Below are positions 9,989 to 19,108 of a stretch of DNA of 64,000 bases, one piece after another. Where the stretch lies: positions 131,537 to 195,536 of the forward strand of contig NZ_JADPJG010000005.1 in the NCBI RefSeq assembly GCF_023073335.1, given 5' to 3'. Positions within the stretch are counted from its first letter, which is position 1. Every line of letters begins with the position of its first letter. The position numbers and the translations under genes were made by a program. The notes under the pieces were generated by a model. The model had not been told where the DNA came from. It was given only the letters and a program-made list of their open reading frames with translations, and did no database searches. The stretch comes from Bradyrhizobium sp. 21 (lineage in GTDB: Bacteria; Pseudomonadota; Alphaproteobacteria; Rhizobiales; Xanthobacteraceae).

Positions 9989-10343
9989 ATGTCACGCCAA
10001 GCGAAGACGAATGATTCCGCTTCATCGATCACATGGTGGGCAGCCCTGCGGCCGCCGCTGAAGCTCTTCGGAAGAACCAATACAGTCCCGCTGCGATCGC
10101 GGACATCGCCGAGGCGTTCAAGGCGCAGAAGCTGTTCTCGTCGCGGGAGCGGAAGCGATTATACACGGATGGGTCCGTGCTGAAGTGGCTTCAGCAGGTC
10201 AGCGACTTCTTCATGGCCGGGGCCGGCATCACCGGGGCAGTGCGGTCGTTGATTATTTCGACCCGCAGCTCTACCTGGACATGTGCAGTAGCACGCCGTT
10301 GGTTCACGGCCCCTTGCAGTGGGCAGGTCACGCGGCCGGCTAG
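9989..10343 (+). pseudogene. Remnant of an ABC transporter substrate-binding protein gene
   Basis: A strong AGAGGAGAG ribosome site precedes an ATG at 9989 (MSRQAKTND). That frame soon loses protein character, and a different frame from 10033 takes over. It contains NQYSPAAIADIAEAFKAQKL and LYTDGSVLKWLQQVSDFF. A third frame then reads VVDYFDPQLYLDMC and ends at the TAG at 10341. In order, these match the C-terminal part of nitrate/sulfonate-type (SsuA/TauA-like) binding proteins. The gene thus seems to have lost its central part and acquired two frame breaks. The family call is from recalled motif patterns. A sulfur-scavenging role would fit the adjacent formylglycine-generating enzyme, but that link is inferred. 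Confidence 0.5.
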
Positions 10344-10355
10344 GCCGTTTCCAGG

Positions 10356-11462
10356 CTATCCCCGGCGGGACGGTCCTCGGCAATCTCTCTCATGAGGGAC
10401 GTCGGCGTCACGGTTTTCTGAAGCAGGGCTGCGCCCCTGACCGGCGATCTCCACCACCTCGTCCCAGCGCGACAGGAAGGCCTCGACACAGGCCGGGTCG
10501 AATTGCCGGCCCTGGTGCTCGACCAGATAGTTGTGTGCCATCTCGAGCGGCATCGGCTCTTTATATGGCCGCCGTGTCGTCAGGGCGTCGAAGACATCGG
10601 CGACCGCGACCACGCGCGCAGCGATGGGAATCTCGTCCGCCTTGACGCCGTTCGGATAGCCTGCGCCGTCCCAGCGCTCGTGATGACCTGCGGCAATTTG
10701 CGCACCGAGTTGGATCAGCTCGCAACCGGAGCCAGCCAAAATCCGTTCGCCGATCGTCGCGTGGGTCCGGATCACCGCCATCTCCCCGTCGGTCAGCTTG
10801 CCGGGCTTGAGGAGAATATTGTCGGGAATGGCGACCTTGCCGACATCGTGGAGCGGCGCGGCGAGATAAATGTCGCGACAGAGCCGGGCGGGCAGGCCGA
10901 GCTGCTCCGCGATGATGCGGCTGTAGCGGGCGACCCGCAGCGTGTGCTCGCCGGTGTCGTTGTCGCGGTACTCGACCGCAAGCGCGAGCCGCAGGATGAT
11001 CTCCTCCTCGCGCTCGCCGAGCTTTCGCGTGGCTGCCGCGACTTCGCTGGCCAGATGCGCGGCACGATCGTTGAGCTTGCGCACGGCTGCACCAAGCTGA
11101 ATCAAATTCCGCAGGCGCACCGTCATTTCGACGCTCTGCGGCTGCTTCGGCAGGAAATCGGTTGCACCGGCCTGCAGCGCTTCCATCTTGACGTCGTCGG
11201 TCTGTCGCGAGGTGATCATCGCGATCGGGATGTCGGCGCAGCCCGGCAGGGCGCGGAAGGTGCGGATGAAGCTGATGCCGTCCATATGCGGCATCTCGTA
11301 GTCGACCAACACAAGGTCGAACACGCGCTCCCGCGCGCAGGCCAACGCATTCACGGGATCGAGGAAGGTGGTGGCCTCGACCAGACCTTCGGCCTCGATG
11401 TGACGTTTCAGGAAGTTGAGGACGGAACGGCTGTCATCAACCAGGAGCGCTTGGGTCAGCAT
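10356..11462 (-). CDS. Response regulator with HD-GYP phosphodiesterase output
   Basis: The product is 368 residues. The start at 11462 (MLTQALLVDD) begins exactly at the receiver fold. The receiver domain (1-120) has the acidic pair DD at 9-10, phospho-acceptor Asp54 in LVLVDYEMPHMDG, and the conserved Lys in LPKQP. A short coiled coil follows (about 135-160). The HD-GYP domain then shows HTLRVARYSRIIA, LHDVGKVAIPD, and HHERWDGAGYPNG. All the metal-binding and GYP residues of active cyclic-di-GMP phosphodiesterases are present. It should hydrolyse cyclic-di-GMP when phosphorylated. It is divergent from the chemotaxis operon, so CheA or another kinase could feed it, but no direct evidence shows which. 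Confidence 0.92.
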   Translation of the reverse strand: MLTQALLVDDSRSVLNFLKRHIEAEGLVEATTFLDPVNALACARERVFDLVLVDYEMPHMDGISFIRTFRALPGCADIPIAMITSRQTDDVKMEALQAGATDFLPKQPQSVEMTVRLRNLIQLGAAVRKLNDRAAHLASEVAAATRKLGEREEEIILRLALAVEYRDNDTGEHTLRVARYSRIIAEQLGLPARLCRDIYLAAPLHDVGKVAIPDNILLKPGKLTDGEMAVIRTHATIGERILAGSGCELIQLGAQIAAGHHERWDGAGYPNGVKADEIPIAARVVAVADVFDALTTRRPYKEPMPLEMAHNYLVEHQGRQFDPACVEAFLSRWDEVVEIAGQGRSPASENRDADVPHERDCRGPSRRG

Positions 11463-11732
11463 CGGCGGCCGGGGCTCTCTTCGCTGGCAAAGGCACGAAC
11501 CCAAGCCATAACCCGAGCGAATTTAACGCGAAGCAAATGCGCCGGCACGGGAGCCACCGCGCCGCATACATGCGTGCCATGCATGTGACTTCGGCCGGTT
11601 GTGCACGCTTGCATGCAGTTGCGCGAATTCCCTGGGAATGTGACCCGTAGTTGTACGGACCCGCGCGTTAGGGGTTTGCTCATTCGATTCGCGTCAAACG
11701 TGTAGTGGAATTTTAGCAAAGGCGGGGCAGCG
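11463..11732. promoter_or_regulatory. Divergent promoter region of the HD-GYP gene and che operon
   Basis: This 270-bp gap must promote the che operon to the right and the HD-GYP gene to the left. It contains an inverted repeat ACATGC-N7-GCATGT at 11568-11586 and further GCATGC-type motifs just downstream. No standard -35/-10 pair is convincing by eye. Confidence 0.45.
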
Positions 11733-12056
11733 ATGGCGCTCAATCCCACAGAGCCAAAGTGGTCGTTGCGGTTGCCCGCCGATTGCAGCATCGCGGCCAT
11801 TCGCGGAGTCTATGAGCTCATACGCGAGGCGTTCGGCCGCCAGGAGCGGCTCGAGATCGACTGTTCGAGCGTCGACAAGGCCGACGTGACCTCGATCCAG
11901 CTTCTGCTGTCGACCGCCAGGACGGGCGAGGCCCAGGGCCGCCCTGTGGTCCTGACCTCCTTCTCCCAGTCCCTGCGCAACACGCTTCGCCGCGCCGGCT
12001 TCGCCAGCGAGGCGATGATCGATCAGCATTTCCCGCAAAAGAAAGATGGCGCCTAA
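11733..12056 (+). CDS. STAS-domain protein heading the chemotaxis operon
   Basis: The 107-residue product is a single STAS domain of the anti-sigma-antagonist/MlaB-like type. It shows LPADCSIAAIRGVYELIREAF, then LEIDCSSVDKADVTSIQLL (the region holding the regulatory Ser/Thr in SpoIIAA-like proteins), then VVLTSFSQSLRNTLRRAGF. Its stop overlaps the cheY start by one base (TAATG), so the two are probably translationally coupled. STAS proteins are protein-interaction modules, often controlled by phosphorylation. No partner kinase of the SpoIIAB type is visible nearby, so a role in adapting or localising the CheA complex is only a guess. Confidence 0.85.
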   Translation: MALNPTEPKWSLRLPADCSIAAIRGVYELIREAFGRQERLEIDCSSVDKADVTSIQLLLSTARTGEAQGRPVVLTSFSQSLRNTLRRAGFASEAMIDQHFPQKKDGA

Positions 12057-12421
12057 TGGCCACGATTCTCACGGTCGACGACTCCCCCAGTATCCGGCAG
12101 ATGATCAAGGTCGTGCTCGAGCCGGCGGGTCACAGCGTGATCGAGGCCGGGGACGGCGCGCAAGGGCTCGCCAAGGCCCAGGCCGGCAAGCTTGATCTCG
12201 TGATCACCGATCTCAACATGCCCGTCATGAACGGGCTGGAGCTGATCCGGGCGCTGCGCAAGCTTCCGAGCGCGGTCGGCATGCCCATCGTGTTCCTGAC
12301 CACCGAATCCAATGACACGGTGAAGCAGGAAGCCAAGAGCGCCGGCGCCACCGGCTGGATCACCAAGCCGTTCAAGCCCGAGCAGTTGCTCGCCGTCGTC
12401 AGCAAGCTGGTGCGTGCATGA
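12056..12421 (+). CDS. cheY: Chemotaxis response regulator CheY
   Basis: The product is 121 residues, a stand-alone receiver domain. All conserved residues are present: the acidic pair in TVDDSPSIRQM, phospho-acceptor Asp52 in VITDLNMPVMNG, Thr82 in FLTTES and Lys104 in ITKPFKP. It should accept phosphate from the neighbouring CheA and act on a flagellar motor switch, a pilus system or another output. Its start overlaps the STAS stop and its stop overlaps the cheA start, so the three are coupled. The protein is more like the Lys/Pro-rich CheY of gene-cluster-encoded systems than a multidomain regulator. Confidence 0.93.
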   Translation: MATILTVDDSPSIRQMIKVVLEPAGHSVIEAGDGAQGLAKAQAGKLDLVITDLNMPVMNGLELIRALRKLPSAVGMPIVFLTTESNDTVKQEAKSAGATGWITKPFKPEQLLAVVSKLVRA

Positions 12422-14484
12422 GCGCGATGGACCCGACCGAGGTCTTTCGTCAGGAAGCCAGCGAACTCTTCGAAGTTCTTGAAGGAGCCCTGCTCGATCT
12501 CGGCCTGCGTCCCGACGACCGTGACCTGGTCGATTCCGCCTTCCGCGCCCTGCATACGATCAAGGGTTCGGGCGCCATGTTCGGCTTCGACAAGGTTGCC
12601 TCCTTCACCCACGAATTCGAGACCGCCTTCGACCGCGTCCGCAAGGGCGAGATCAAGCCGACACAGGATCTGATCTCGGTCGCGCTCGCCGCAAAAGACT
12701 ATATCCGCGCGCTGATCGAGGATCCGCAATCGACCGACGACGTTATCGGTGAGGGCATCCTCGACGACCTCAAGCGCTTCGTGTCGTCCGACCAGCCTGT
12801 TGCATCGATCGCCGAGGCGCCGCCGCTGGTCCCCGGCAGCGAGAGCAAGCAGGCCGGCTGGCATCTCTATCTGGAATTCGAATCCCACATCCTGCGCAAC
12901 GGCTCCAACCCGCTCGACCTGCTGGAAGACCTCTGCAAGCTAGGCCCCTGCTTCGTCGTGCCCGTGACCGACGGCATCCCGTTCCTCGACGAACTGGAGC
13001 CGGACGACTGCTATCTGAAGTGGGACGTCAAGCTGCACGCGGCCTGCGACAAGGACGCGATCGACGACGTCTTCATGTTCGTCCAGGACGAGATGAAGCT
13101 GACGCTTTCGCCGCTGGAGCATGTCGAAGCGCCCGCGCCGATGCTGCTGTTCAATCTTCTCAACGAGGAGCCGGCTTCGGTAGTCGAGCCGGCCGCGCAG
13201 GTAGCCGAGATGGCTGCGCCGGTCGCCGCGCAGCCCGCCGTAAAGGCGGACCCCAAATCTGAATCCAGGCCGGAGCCGAAGCCCGAGGCCAAGCGCGATG
13301 ATCGCGGCATCGCCACCGTCCGTGTCCAGGCCGAGCGTCTCGACGAATTGATGGACCGGGTCGGCGAACTCGTCATCGCCCAGGCGCGGCTGACCCAGCT
13401 CGCCGCTTCCGGCTCCGACCTCTCGATCAAGATGATCGCCGAGGAAATCGAACGTCTCGCCTCTTCCTTGCGCGACACCACGATGGGCGCGCGCATGGTG
13501 CCGATCGGCTCGCTGTTCGGCCGCTTCCGTCGCTTGATCCATGACCTGTCGCGGGACCTGTCGAAGCCCGTCGAGTTCGTCACGACGGGTGAGGACACCG
13601 AGCTCGACAAGACCATGATCGAGTGCCTGGCCGATCCCCTGGTTCACCTGATCCGCAACGCCATCGACCACGGCATCGAGGACACCGCCACCCGCTCCGC
13701 GAACGGCAAGATCGAGCAGGGCCGGATCGAGCTTGCGGCTGTTCATTCCGGTGCGCAGGTGCTCGTCACCGTGAGGGACAATGGCGGCGGCCTCAACACC
13801 GCGCGCATCCGCGCGAAGGCGGAAGAGCAGGGGCTGATCGCCGCCGGCGCCGTGCTGACCGATCACGAAATCCACCAATTCCTGTTCCACCCGGGCTTCT
13901 CGACCGCGCAGACCATCTCGGCGCTGTCGGGCCGCGGCGTCGGTATGGACGTGGTCAAGCGCACCATCGAGAACATGCGCGGCACGATCGATTTGTCGAC
14001 CAAGCCGGGCCAGGGCACCACCGTGACGCTACGCCTGCCGCTGACGCTCGCGATCATCGAGGGCCTCCTGATCCGCGTCGGCGAGGGCCGCTACATCATC
14101 CCGCTGTCGGCGGTGGAGGAATGCATCGAGCTGACCGCCGAGGACGAACGCTCCCGCGGTCGCAATTTCCTCAACGTGCGCGGCAACCTCGTCCCGTTCC
14201 TGCGCTTGCGCGAGATCATGACCACATCGGGCGCGCCCGACCGGCACCAGAAGACGATCATCATCTCGACCGGCGAGACCCATGTCGGTCTTGTCGCCGA
14301 CCAGATCATCGGCAACCACCAGACCGTGATCAAGTCGCTCTCCAAGCTGCATTCAGACGTCACGATCTTCTCCGGCGCGACCATCCTGGGCGATGGCACG
14401 GCGGCTCTGATCCTCGACGTCGCCCAACTTGTCGCGCTGGCGCAGTCCAAGGTCGAGAAGCAGCACATCAGCGAGGCGGCGTGA
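12418..14484 (+). CDS. cheA: Chemotaxis histidine kinase CheA
   Basis: The product is 688 residues. The order is P1 phosphotransfer domain (His46 in ALHTIKGSGAMFGF); a middle domain at about 140-240 (GWHLYLEFESHILRNGSNPL to CYLKWDVKLHAA) in the P2 position; an Ala/Pro/Lys-rich linker; P3 dimerisation (RLDELMDRVGELVIAQARL); P4 ATPase with N-box DPLVHLIRNAIDHGIE, VRDNGGGLN and SGRGVGMDVVKRTIENM; and P5 CheW-like domain (EGLLIRVGEGRYIIPLS onward). It autophosphorylates in receptor complexes and passes phosphate to CheY and CheB. It overlaps cheY by 4 bases and cheW by 1 base, in the core of the operon. Confidence 0.95.
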   Translation: MSAMDPTEVFRQEASELFEVLEGALLDLGLRPDDRDLVDSAFRALHTIKGSGAMFGFDKVASFTHEFETAFDRVRKGEIKPTQDLISVALAAKDYIRALIEDPQSTDDVIGEGILDDLKRFVSSDQPVASIAEAPPLVPGSESKQAGWHLYLEFESHILRNGSNPLDLLEDLCKLGPCFVVPVTDGIPFLDELEPDDCYLKWDVKLHAACDKDAIDDVFMFVQDEMKLTLSPLEHVEAPAPMLLFNLLNEEPASVVEPAAQVAEMAAPVAAQPAVKADPKSESRPEPKPEAKRDDRGIATVRVQAERLDELMDRVGELVIAQARLTQLAASGSDLSIKMIAEEIERLASSLRDTTMGARMVPIGSLFGRFRRLIHDLSRDLSKPVEFVTTGEDTELDKTMIECLADPLVHLIRNAIDHGIEDTATRSANGKIEQGRIELAAVHSGAQVLVTVRDNGGGLNTARIRAKAEEQGLIAAGAVLTDHEIHQFLFHPGFSTAQTISALSGRGVGMDVVKRTIENMRGTIDLSTKPGQGTTVTLRLPLTLAIIEGLLIRVGEGRYIIPLSAVEECIELTAEDERSRGRNFLNVRGNLVPFLRLREIMTTSGAPDRHQKTIIISTGETHVGLVADQIIGNHQTVIKSLSKLHSDVTIFSGATILGDGTAALILDVAQLVALAQSKVEKQHISEAA

Positions 14485-14945
14485 TGAACGAAGGGCAGGC
14501 AGGCGAACGTCAGGCCGACGCGATGCAGGTCGTGATGATCGGGCTGGGCGAGGAAAAGTTCGCGCTCGACGCAGGCCTCGTGCGCGAGATCATCGATCCC
14601 GTGCCGGTCACCAAGGTTGCCGGCGCGCGGGCCTTCGTTCCCAGCGTTATCAACGTGCGCGGCAATGTCATTCCGCTCGCCGACCTGCGCATCCGCTTCG
14701 GCATGCCGCAGCCGGAGAACTCGGCCGACACGCGCATCGTCGTCATCGAGCTCGAGCTCGACGGCGAGCCGGTGCTGGTCGGCGTCACCGCGGACAAGGT
14801 CTACGAGGTCACCGAGATATCGCAGACCGACGTGCAGCAGACGCCGCGCGTCGGCATGCATTGGAAACCGGAGTTCATTCGCTTCATCGCCAAATGGCGC
14901 GAAGAGTTCGTCATCGTTCCCAACATGGAACGCATCCTGAATTGA
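14484..14945 (+). CDS. cheW: Chemotaxis coupling protein CheW (first copy)
   Basis: The product is 153 residues. The start is the ATG sharing a base with the cheA stop (GTGATG); the longer open frame upstream is only a shadow through cheA. The CheW fold is clear: MIGLGEEKFALDAGLVREII, FVPSVINVRGNVIPLADLRIRFG, TRIVVIELELDGEPVLVGV and a final FVIVPNMERIL. It bridges CheA and receptors. A second cheW lies between the two receptor genes. The copies are clearly divergent in sequence, which raises the possibility of receptor-specific pairing. Confidence 0.93.
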   Translation: MNEGQAGERQADAMQVVMIGLGEEKFALDAGLVREIIDPVPVTKVAGARAFVPSVINVRGNVIPLADLRIRFGMPQPENSADTRIVVIELELDGEPVLVGVTADKVYEVTEISQTDVQQTPRVGMHWKPEFIRFIAKWREEFVIVPNMERILN

Positions 14946-14983
14946 AATGAAGTCTCGGGGCGAGACTGGGTTAGGGGCTGGAA

Positions 14984-16681
14984 ATGAGATTTACGGTCAA
15001 GGCAAAACTTGCCAGCGCGTTCGGTGTGGTCCTGTTGCTCTCGATGGCGGCGGGCGGCCTCGCTTATGTGAAGCTGACCGAGATGATCGAGACAGCCGAC
15101 AGTCTGGTGTCGCGCGCCGGCCGGATTGACCGGGCCGCGGAAATCGAGAAGAGCATCCTGCTCCAGGTGCGCGCCGAGAAGAACCTCATTCTTGCGCCCG
15201 AAAGCGAAACCGCTCGCTTCCTCGCGGAGATTGCCAAGCAGCGCGAGACGCTTTCGAAGCTGGAGGAAGAGATCCACGCAGCGGCTTCCGCGGAAGGCAA
15301 GAAGCTCATCGAGAATTTCGGCGCCGCCTATGCGCGGATGAATGTGCTTCAGGACGAGACTCTCAAGATCGCGCGGACCGATAAGGCGAAAGCAACCGAA
15401 CGCTCCATGACCGAGGTCCGTAAGGCGGTCGGCGAGGCCATGGAAGCCGCCGGTGTGTACGTCGCCAACGTCAAGAAGAACATGGCCGAACAAGCGGCCC
15501 AGGCGCATGAGGACGGCAATCGCTCCCACGTGATGCTGGTCTCGGCCGTGCTGGCGTCGCTGGCGATCGGCCTGATCGCGGCGATCTGGATATCGATGAG
15601 CATTTCCCGTGGCCTTGGCCGCGCCGTCGGCCTTGCCGGCGCGGTTGCGAGCGGCGATCTCAGCCGGATGATCGACGTTTCGAGCAATGACGAGATCGGC
15701 GATCTCGTCAAATCGCTGAACGTGATGGTCGAGAAGCTTCGCCAGGTTGTCGAGGAGGCTCTCACCGCGGCAAATAACGTCTCCGCCGGCAGCCAGGAAC
15801 TCTCCGCCAGTGCCGAGCAGCTCTCGCAGGGCGCAACCGAGCAGGCCTCGTCCGCAGAAGAGGCCTCGTCCTCAATGGAGGAGATGGCTTCGAACGTGAA
15901 GCAGAACGCCGACAACGCCAACCAGACCGAGAAGATCGCGGCGCGATCGGCCCAGGATGCGGAAGCCAGCGGCATTGCCGTCGGCCGCACCGTGCAGGCG
16001 ATGCAGACCATCGCCGAGAAGATCACCATCGTGCAGGAGATCGCGCGCCAGACCGACTTGCTCGCGCTGAACGCCGCGGTCGAGGCCGCGCGCGCCGGCG
16101 AGCACGGCAAGGGCTTTGCTGTGGTCGCATCCGAAGTGCGCAAGCTCGCCGAACGCAGCCAGGCGGCGGCCGCCGACATCGGCACGCTGTCCACGGAAAC
16201 CGTGAAGGTCGCGCGGGAAGCCGGCGACATGCTGTCCAAGCTGGTGCCCGACATCAAGAAGACCGCCGAATTGGTTCAGGAGATCACCGCCGCCTGCCGC
16301 GAGCAGGACGTCGGCTCCGCCCAGATCAACCAGGCGATCCAGCAGCTCGACAAGGTTGGCCAGCAGAATGCCAGTGCCTCCGAGCAGGTCTCCTCGACCT
16401 CGGAAGAGCTCGCCTCGCAGGCCGAGCAGCTTCAGTCGACCATCTCGTTCTTCCGGACTGAGCAAGATACCCGCAATGAAAAGGCCGCGCCCGCGCCGAT
16501 CGATCGCGCTGTTGGCCAGCTCCGCGCGAAGGCCGCGCACATGGCGGCAGCGGACCGCAGCGCCAAGAAGTCCGCGCCCGCCCGCAAGCCGGCGCGCGCG
16601 ATGAAGGTCGCCGGCGGCGGCGGCTTTGCTTTCGACATGCATGACGGCGAAGACGAACGTGACGCCGAGTTCCAACGCTGA
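14984..16681 (+). CDS. Methyl-accepting chemotaxis protein (single HAMP unit)
   Basis: The product is 565 residues. Membrane helix 1 is at about 10-30 ([20 protein letters not shown]). A four-helix-bundle-type periplasmic sensor fills about 31-180. Helix 2 is at about 185-207 ([19 protein letters not shown]). A HAMP segment contains [14 protein letters not shown]. The signalling domain has its hairpin tip in [18 protein letters not shown] followed by [18 protein letters not shown]. The C-terminal tail is Lys/Ala-rich and ends [20 protein letters not shown] plus QR. Compared with the paralog at 17262, a stretch of about 39 residues spanning the second HAMP unit is missing. No CheR-binding pentapeptide of the NWETF type is seen. 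The ligand is unknown. Confidence 0.92.
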   Translation: MRFTVKAKLASAFGVVLLLSMAAGGLAYVKLTEMIETADSLVSRAGRIDRAAEIEKSILLQVRAEKNLILAPESETARFLAEIAKQRETLSKLEEEIHAAASAEGKKLIENFGAAYARMNVLQDETLKIARTDKAKATERSMTEVRKAVGEAMEAAGVYVANVKKNMAEQAAQAHEDGNRSHVMLVSAVLASLAIGLIAAIWISMSISRGLGRAVGLAGAVASGDLSRMIDVSSNDEIGDLVKSLNVMVEKLRQVVEEALTAANNVSAGSQELSASAEQLSQGATEQASSAEEASSSMEEMASNVKQNADNANQTEKIAARSAQDAEASGIAVGRTVQAMQTIAEKITIVQEIARQTDLLALNAAVEAARAGEHGKGFAVVASEVRKLAERSQAAAADIGTLSTETVKVAREAGDMLSKLVPDIKKTAELVQEITAACREQDVGSAQINQAIQQLDKVGQQNASASEQVSSTSEELASQAEQLQSTISFFRTEQDTRNEKAAPAPIDRAVGQLRAKAAHMAAADRSAKKSAPARKPARAMKVAGGGGFAFDMHDGEDERDAEFQR

Positions 16682-16717
16682 CCGCAATCTGAAAATCACC
16701 TGACCCTGGACTGCAAC

Positions 16718-17206
16718 ATGGCCGCAACCTCGCAATATCTGACCCTCGGGCTCGCCGGCGAGACGTTCGGCATCAGCATCCGCAATGTCCGTGAGATCCT
16801 GGACATGCGGCCGATCTCGCGGCTGCCGCACGCGCCGAACTTCTTGCTCGGCATGATCGACGTGCGCGGCAGCGGCTATCCGATCGTCGACCTCAGGACC
16901 AAGCTCGGCCTGCCGGTGGTGGAGGCGACTGAGGCGACCCGCATCATCATCCTCGACGTGCCGATGAAGGATCGTCTGGTCGGCGTCGGCTTCGTCGCCG
17001 ATTGCGTGTTCGAGGTCACCGACATCGACGAGCAGGCGATCGAGCCGATCCCCGAGGTCGGCGGCAAATGGCAGTCCGACTATGCTGCCGGCATCGGCCG
17101 CAAGGGCGAGAAATTCGTCGTGATCTTCGACCTCGCCAAGCTGATGGCGAACGACGAGATTCCGGAAGGACGTAACGCGGCCGCGGATTCGTCTCGCGCC
17201 GCGTGA
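16718..17206 (+). CDS. cheW: Chemotaxis coupling protein CheW (second copy)
   Basis: The product is 162 residues with the CheW fold: [60 protein letters not shown] and [11 protein letters not shown]. The usual NVRG is replaced by DVRG. A short Ala-rich tail extends past the core. It lies between the two receptor genes, 36 bp after the first and 55 bp before the second, and is probably co-transcribed with them. It should couple CheA to one or both of these receptors. Confidence 0.93.
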   Translation: MAATSQYLTLGLAGETFGISIRNVREILDMRPISRLPHAPNFLLGMIDVRGSGYPIVDLRTKLGLPVVEATEATRIIILDVPMKDRLVGVGFVADCVFEVTDIDEQAIEPIPEVGGKWQSDYAAGIGRKGEKFVVIFDLAKLMANDEIPEGRNAAADSSRAA

Positions 17207-17261
17207 GTTTGCAAGTGCGTGGTCAAGCGTAAGCACCCCAATTCGAACCAACGAGATTGAC

Positions 17262-19064
17262 ATGAGATTCACCGTCAAAGCCAAGCTTGCCAGCGCCTTC
17301 GGCGTCGTCATCCTGCTCTCCATGATCGCCGGCGGCGTTGCCTATTTCAAATTGAACGATATGGTCTCGACGGCCGAGCACTTGGCGGCCCGGGCCGGTC
17401 GGCTGGCGAAAGTCGGCGAGCTTCAGGAGGCCGTACTGCTCCAGGTGCGAGCGGAAAAGAACACCATCCTGGCGGCCGACGCCGATCAGGACAAGTTCAT
17501 CGGCCAGATCGCTCAACTCCGTGAGCGCGCTTTGAAGATGAAGGATGAAGTCTACGCGAGCGCAAGCGAAACCGGCAAGAAGATGATCGAGACGTTTGCC
17601 GTCGCTTATGCGCACGCGAATACGGTGCAGGATCAGACGCTCGCACTTGCCAAACAGGACAGGGCCAAGGCTGGCGAACGGTCGATGTCCGAGGGCTTGA
17701 AGGCCTCCACGCCGGCGCTCACCGCGGCGGGCGACTACATTAGCTATGTCAAGAGACAGATGGCGGACGAAAGCGAGCAGGCCAGGGTCGAGGGTACCCG
17801 TGCCACAATCATTTTGCTGTCGCTCGTTCTCGTTTCGCTTGTGGTTGCTACCGGTGCCGCCGTCTGGATGGCACTGAATATCAGTCGGTCGCTCTCCAGC
17901 GCGGTCAGTCTTGCCGATGCGGTTGCGATCGGCGACCTCAGCAAGAAGATCGAATCCTCGAGCAATGATGAGATTGGCGATCTCATCAAGTCGCTGACTG
18001 CGATGACCGTCAACCTCAATCAGACCGCGGCTGTCGCCAACGCGATCTCGCAGGGCGATCTCATGGTCGAGGCCAAACCGCTGTCGGACAAGGATACGCT
18101 CGGCCTCGCGCTCGAGCGCATGGTGGAGAAGCTCCGGCAGATCGTGTCGGAAGCCCTGACCGCCGCGCAGAACGTCTCTGCCGGCAGCCAGGAGTTGTCC
18201 GCGAGCGCCGAGCAGCTCTCGCAGGGCGCGACCGAGCAGGCCTCGTCCGCAGAGGAGGCCTCGTCCTCGATGGAGGAGATGGCCTCGAACGTGAAGCAGA
18301 ACGCCGACAACGCCAATCAGACCGAGAAGATTGCGGCTCAGTCCGCCAAGGACGCCGAGGCCAGCGGTGCCGCGGTCGGCCGCGCCGTTAACGCGATGCA
18401 GACCATCGCCGAGAAGATCACGATCGTGCAGGAGATCGCGCGCCAGACCGATTTGCTCGCGCTCAACGCCGCGGTCGAGGCCGCGCGCGCCGGCGAGCAT
18501 GGCAGGGGCTTTGCGGTGGTCGCCTCCGAAGTGCGCAAGCTTGCCGAACGCAGCCAGGCTGCTGCGGCCGAGATCGGCACGCTGTCGACTGAAACCGTCA
18601 AGGTTGCGCAGGAAGCGGGCAATATGCTCTCCAAGCTCGTGCCTGACATCAAAAGGACGGCAGAGCTCGTCGAAGAGATCACCGCCGCCTGCCGCGAGCA
18701 GGACGTTGGTTCGGCCCAGATCAACCAGGCGATCCAGCAGCTCGATAAGGTCGGCCAGCAGAACGCCAGCGCGTCCGAGCAGGTGTCCTCGACCTCGGAG
18801 GAGCTCGCCTCGCAGGCGGAGCAACTCCAGTCGACCATCGCCTATTTCCGCATCGAGCACGGCGGAATGGGCCAGGCGGCCGCGCCGATCGACCGGGCGG
18901 TCATCCAGTTGCGCGCCAAGGCGGCGACCATGGCCGCCGTCGAGCGTCCGGCCAAGAAGCCGCAGGCCAAGCCGGCTCGCGCCGTGAAGGCTGCCGGCGG
19001 CGGCGGCTTCGCCTTCGACATGAACGACGGCGAGGACGATCGGGACGCCGATTTCCAGCGCTAG
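17262..19064 (+). CDS. Methyl-accepting chemotaxis protein (double HAMP)
   Basis: The product is 600 residues, with the same overall layout as the receptor at 14984: helix 1 at about 10-30, a four-helix-bundle sensor, helix 2 near 185-207, then HAMP and signalling domain. A second HAMP-like unit ([17 protein letters not shown] to [13 protein letters not shown]) follows the first and is absent from the neighbour. The signalling domain is almost identical to the neighbour's over about 220 residues, including [18 protein letters not shown]. The tail ends [20 protein letters not shown] plus QR. The periplasmic domains are much less alike, so the two receptors probably sense different ligands while sharing CheA. 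Confidence 0.93.
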   Translation: MRFTVKAKLASAFGVVILLSMIAGGVAYFKLNDMVSTAEHLAARAGRLAKVGELQEAVLLQVRAEKNTILAADADQDKFIGQIAQLRERALKMKDEVYASASETGKKMIETFAVAYAHANTVQDQTLALAKQDRAKAGERSMSEGLKASTPALTAAGDYISYVKRQMADESEQARVEGTRATIILLSLVLVSLVVATGAAVWMALNISRSLSSAVSLADAVAIGDLSKKIESSSNDEIGDLIKSLTAMTVNLNQTAAVANAISQGDLMVEAKPLSDKDTLGLALERMVEKLRQIVSEALTAAQNVSAGSQELSASAEQLSQGATEQASSAEEASSSMEEMASNVKQNADNANQTEKIAAQSAKDAEASGAAVGRAVNAMQTIAEKITIVQEIARQTDLLALNAAVEAARAGEHGRGFAVVASEVRKLAERSQAAAAEIGTLSTETVKVAQEAGNMLSKLVPDIKRTAELVEEITAACREQDVGSAQINQAIQQLDKVGQQNASASEQVSSTSEELASQAEQLQSTIAYFRIEHGGMGQAAAPIDRAVIQLRAKAATMAAVERPAKKPQAKPARAVKAAGGGGFAFDMNDGEDDRDADFQR

Positions 19065-19075
19065 GATTCTCCAAA

Positions 19076-19108
19076 GGATCGGCCCACCCTTCACCGGTGG
19101 GCCGATCC
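19076..19108 (+). terminator. Strong hairpin between receptor gene and cheR
   Basis: A perfect 13-bp stem, GGATCGGCCCACC (19076-19088) with GGTGGGCCGATCC (19096-19108), encloses a 7-base loop. It starts 12 bases after the receptor stop. No long T-run follows (GTCTTCGGTG), so it may be a partial terminator or an mRNA-processing and stability element that lowers expression of the downstream cheR-cheB part. Confidence 0.6.

Noticed and set aside
13623..14945. 440-codon frame overlapping cheA
   Set aside because: Only its last 153 codons, from 14484, are a real gene (cheW); the rest is a shadow through cheA.
16600..19064. CheR-binding pentapeptide at receptor ends
   Set aside because: No NWETF-like sequence; the conserved end FQR is something else.
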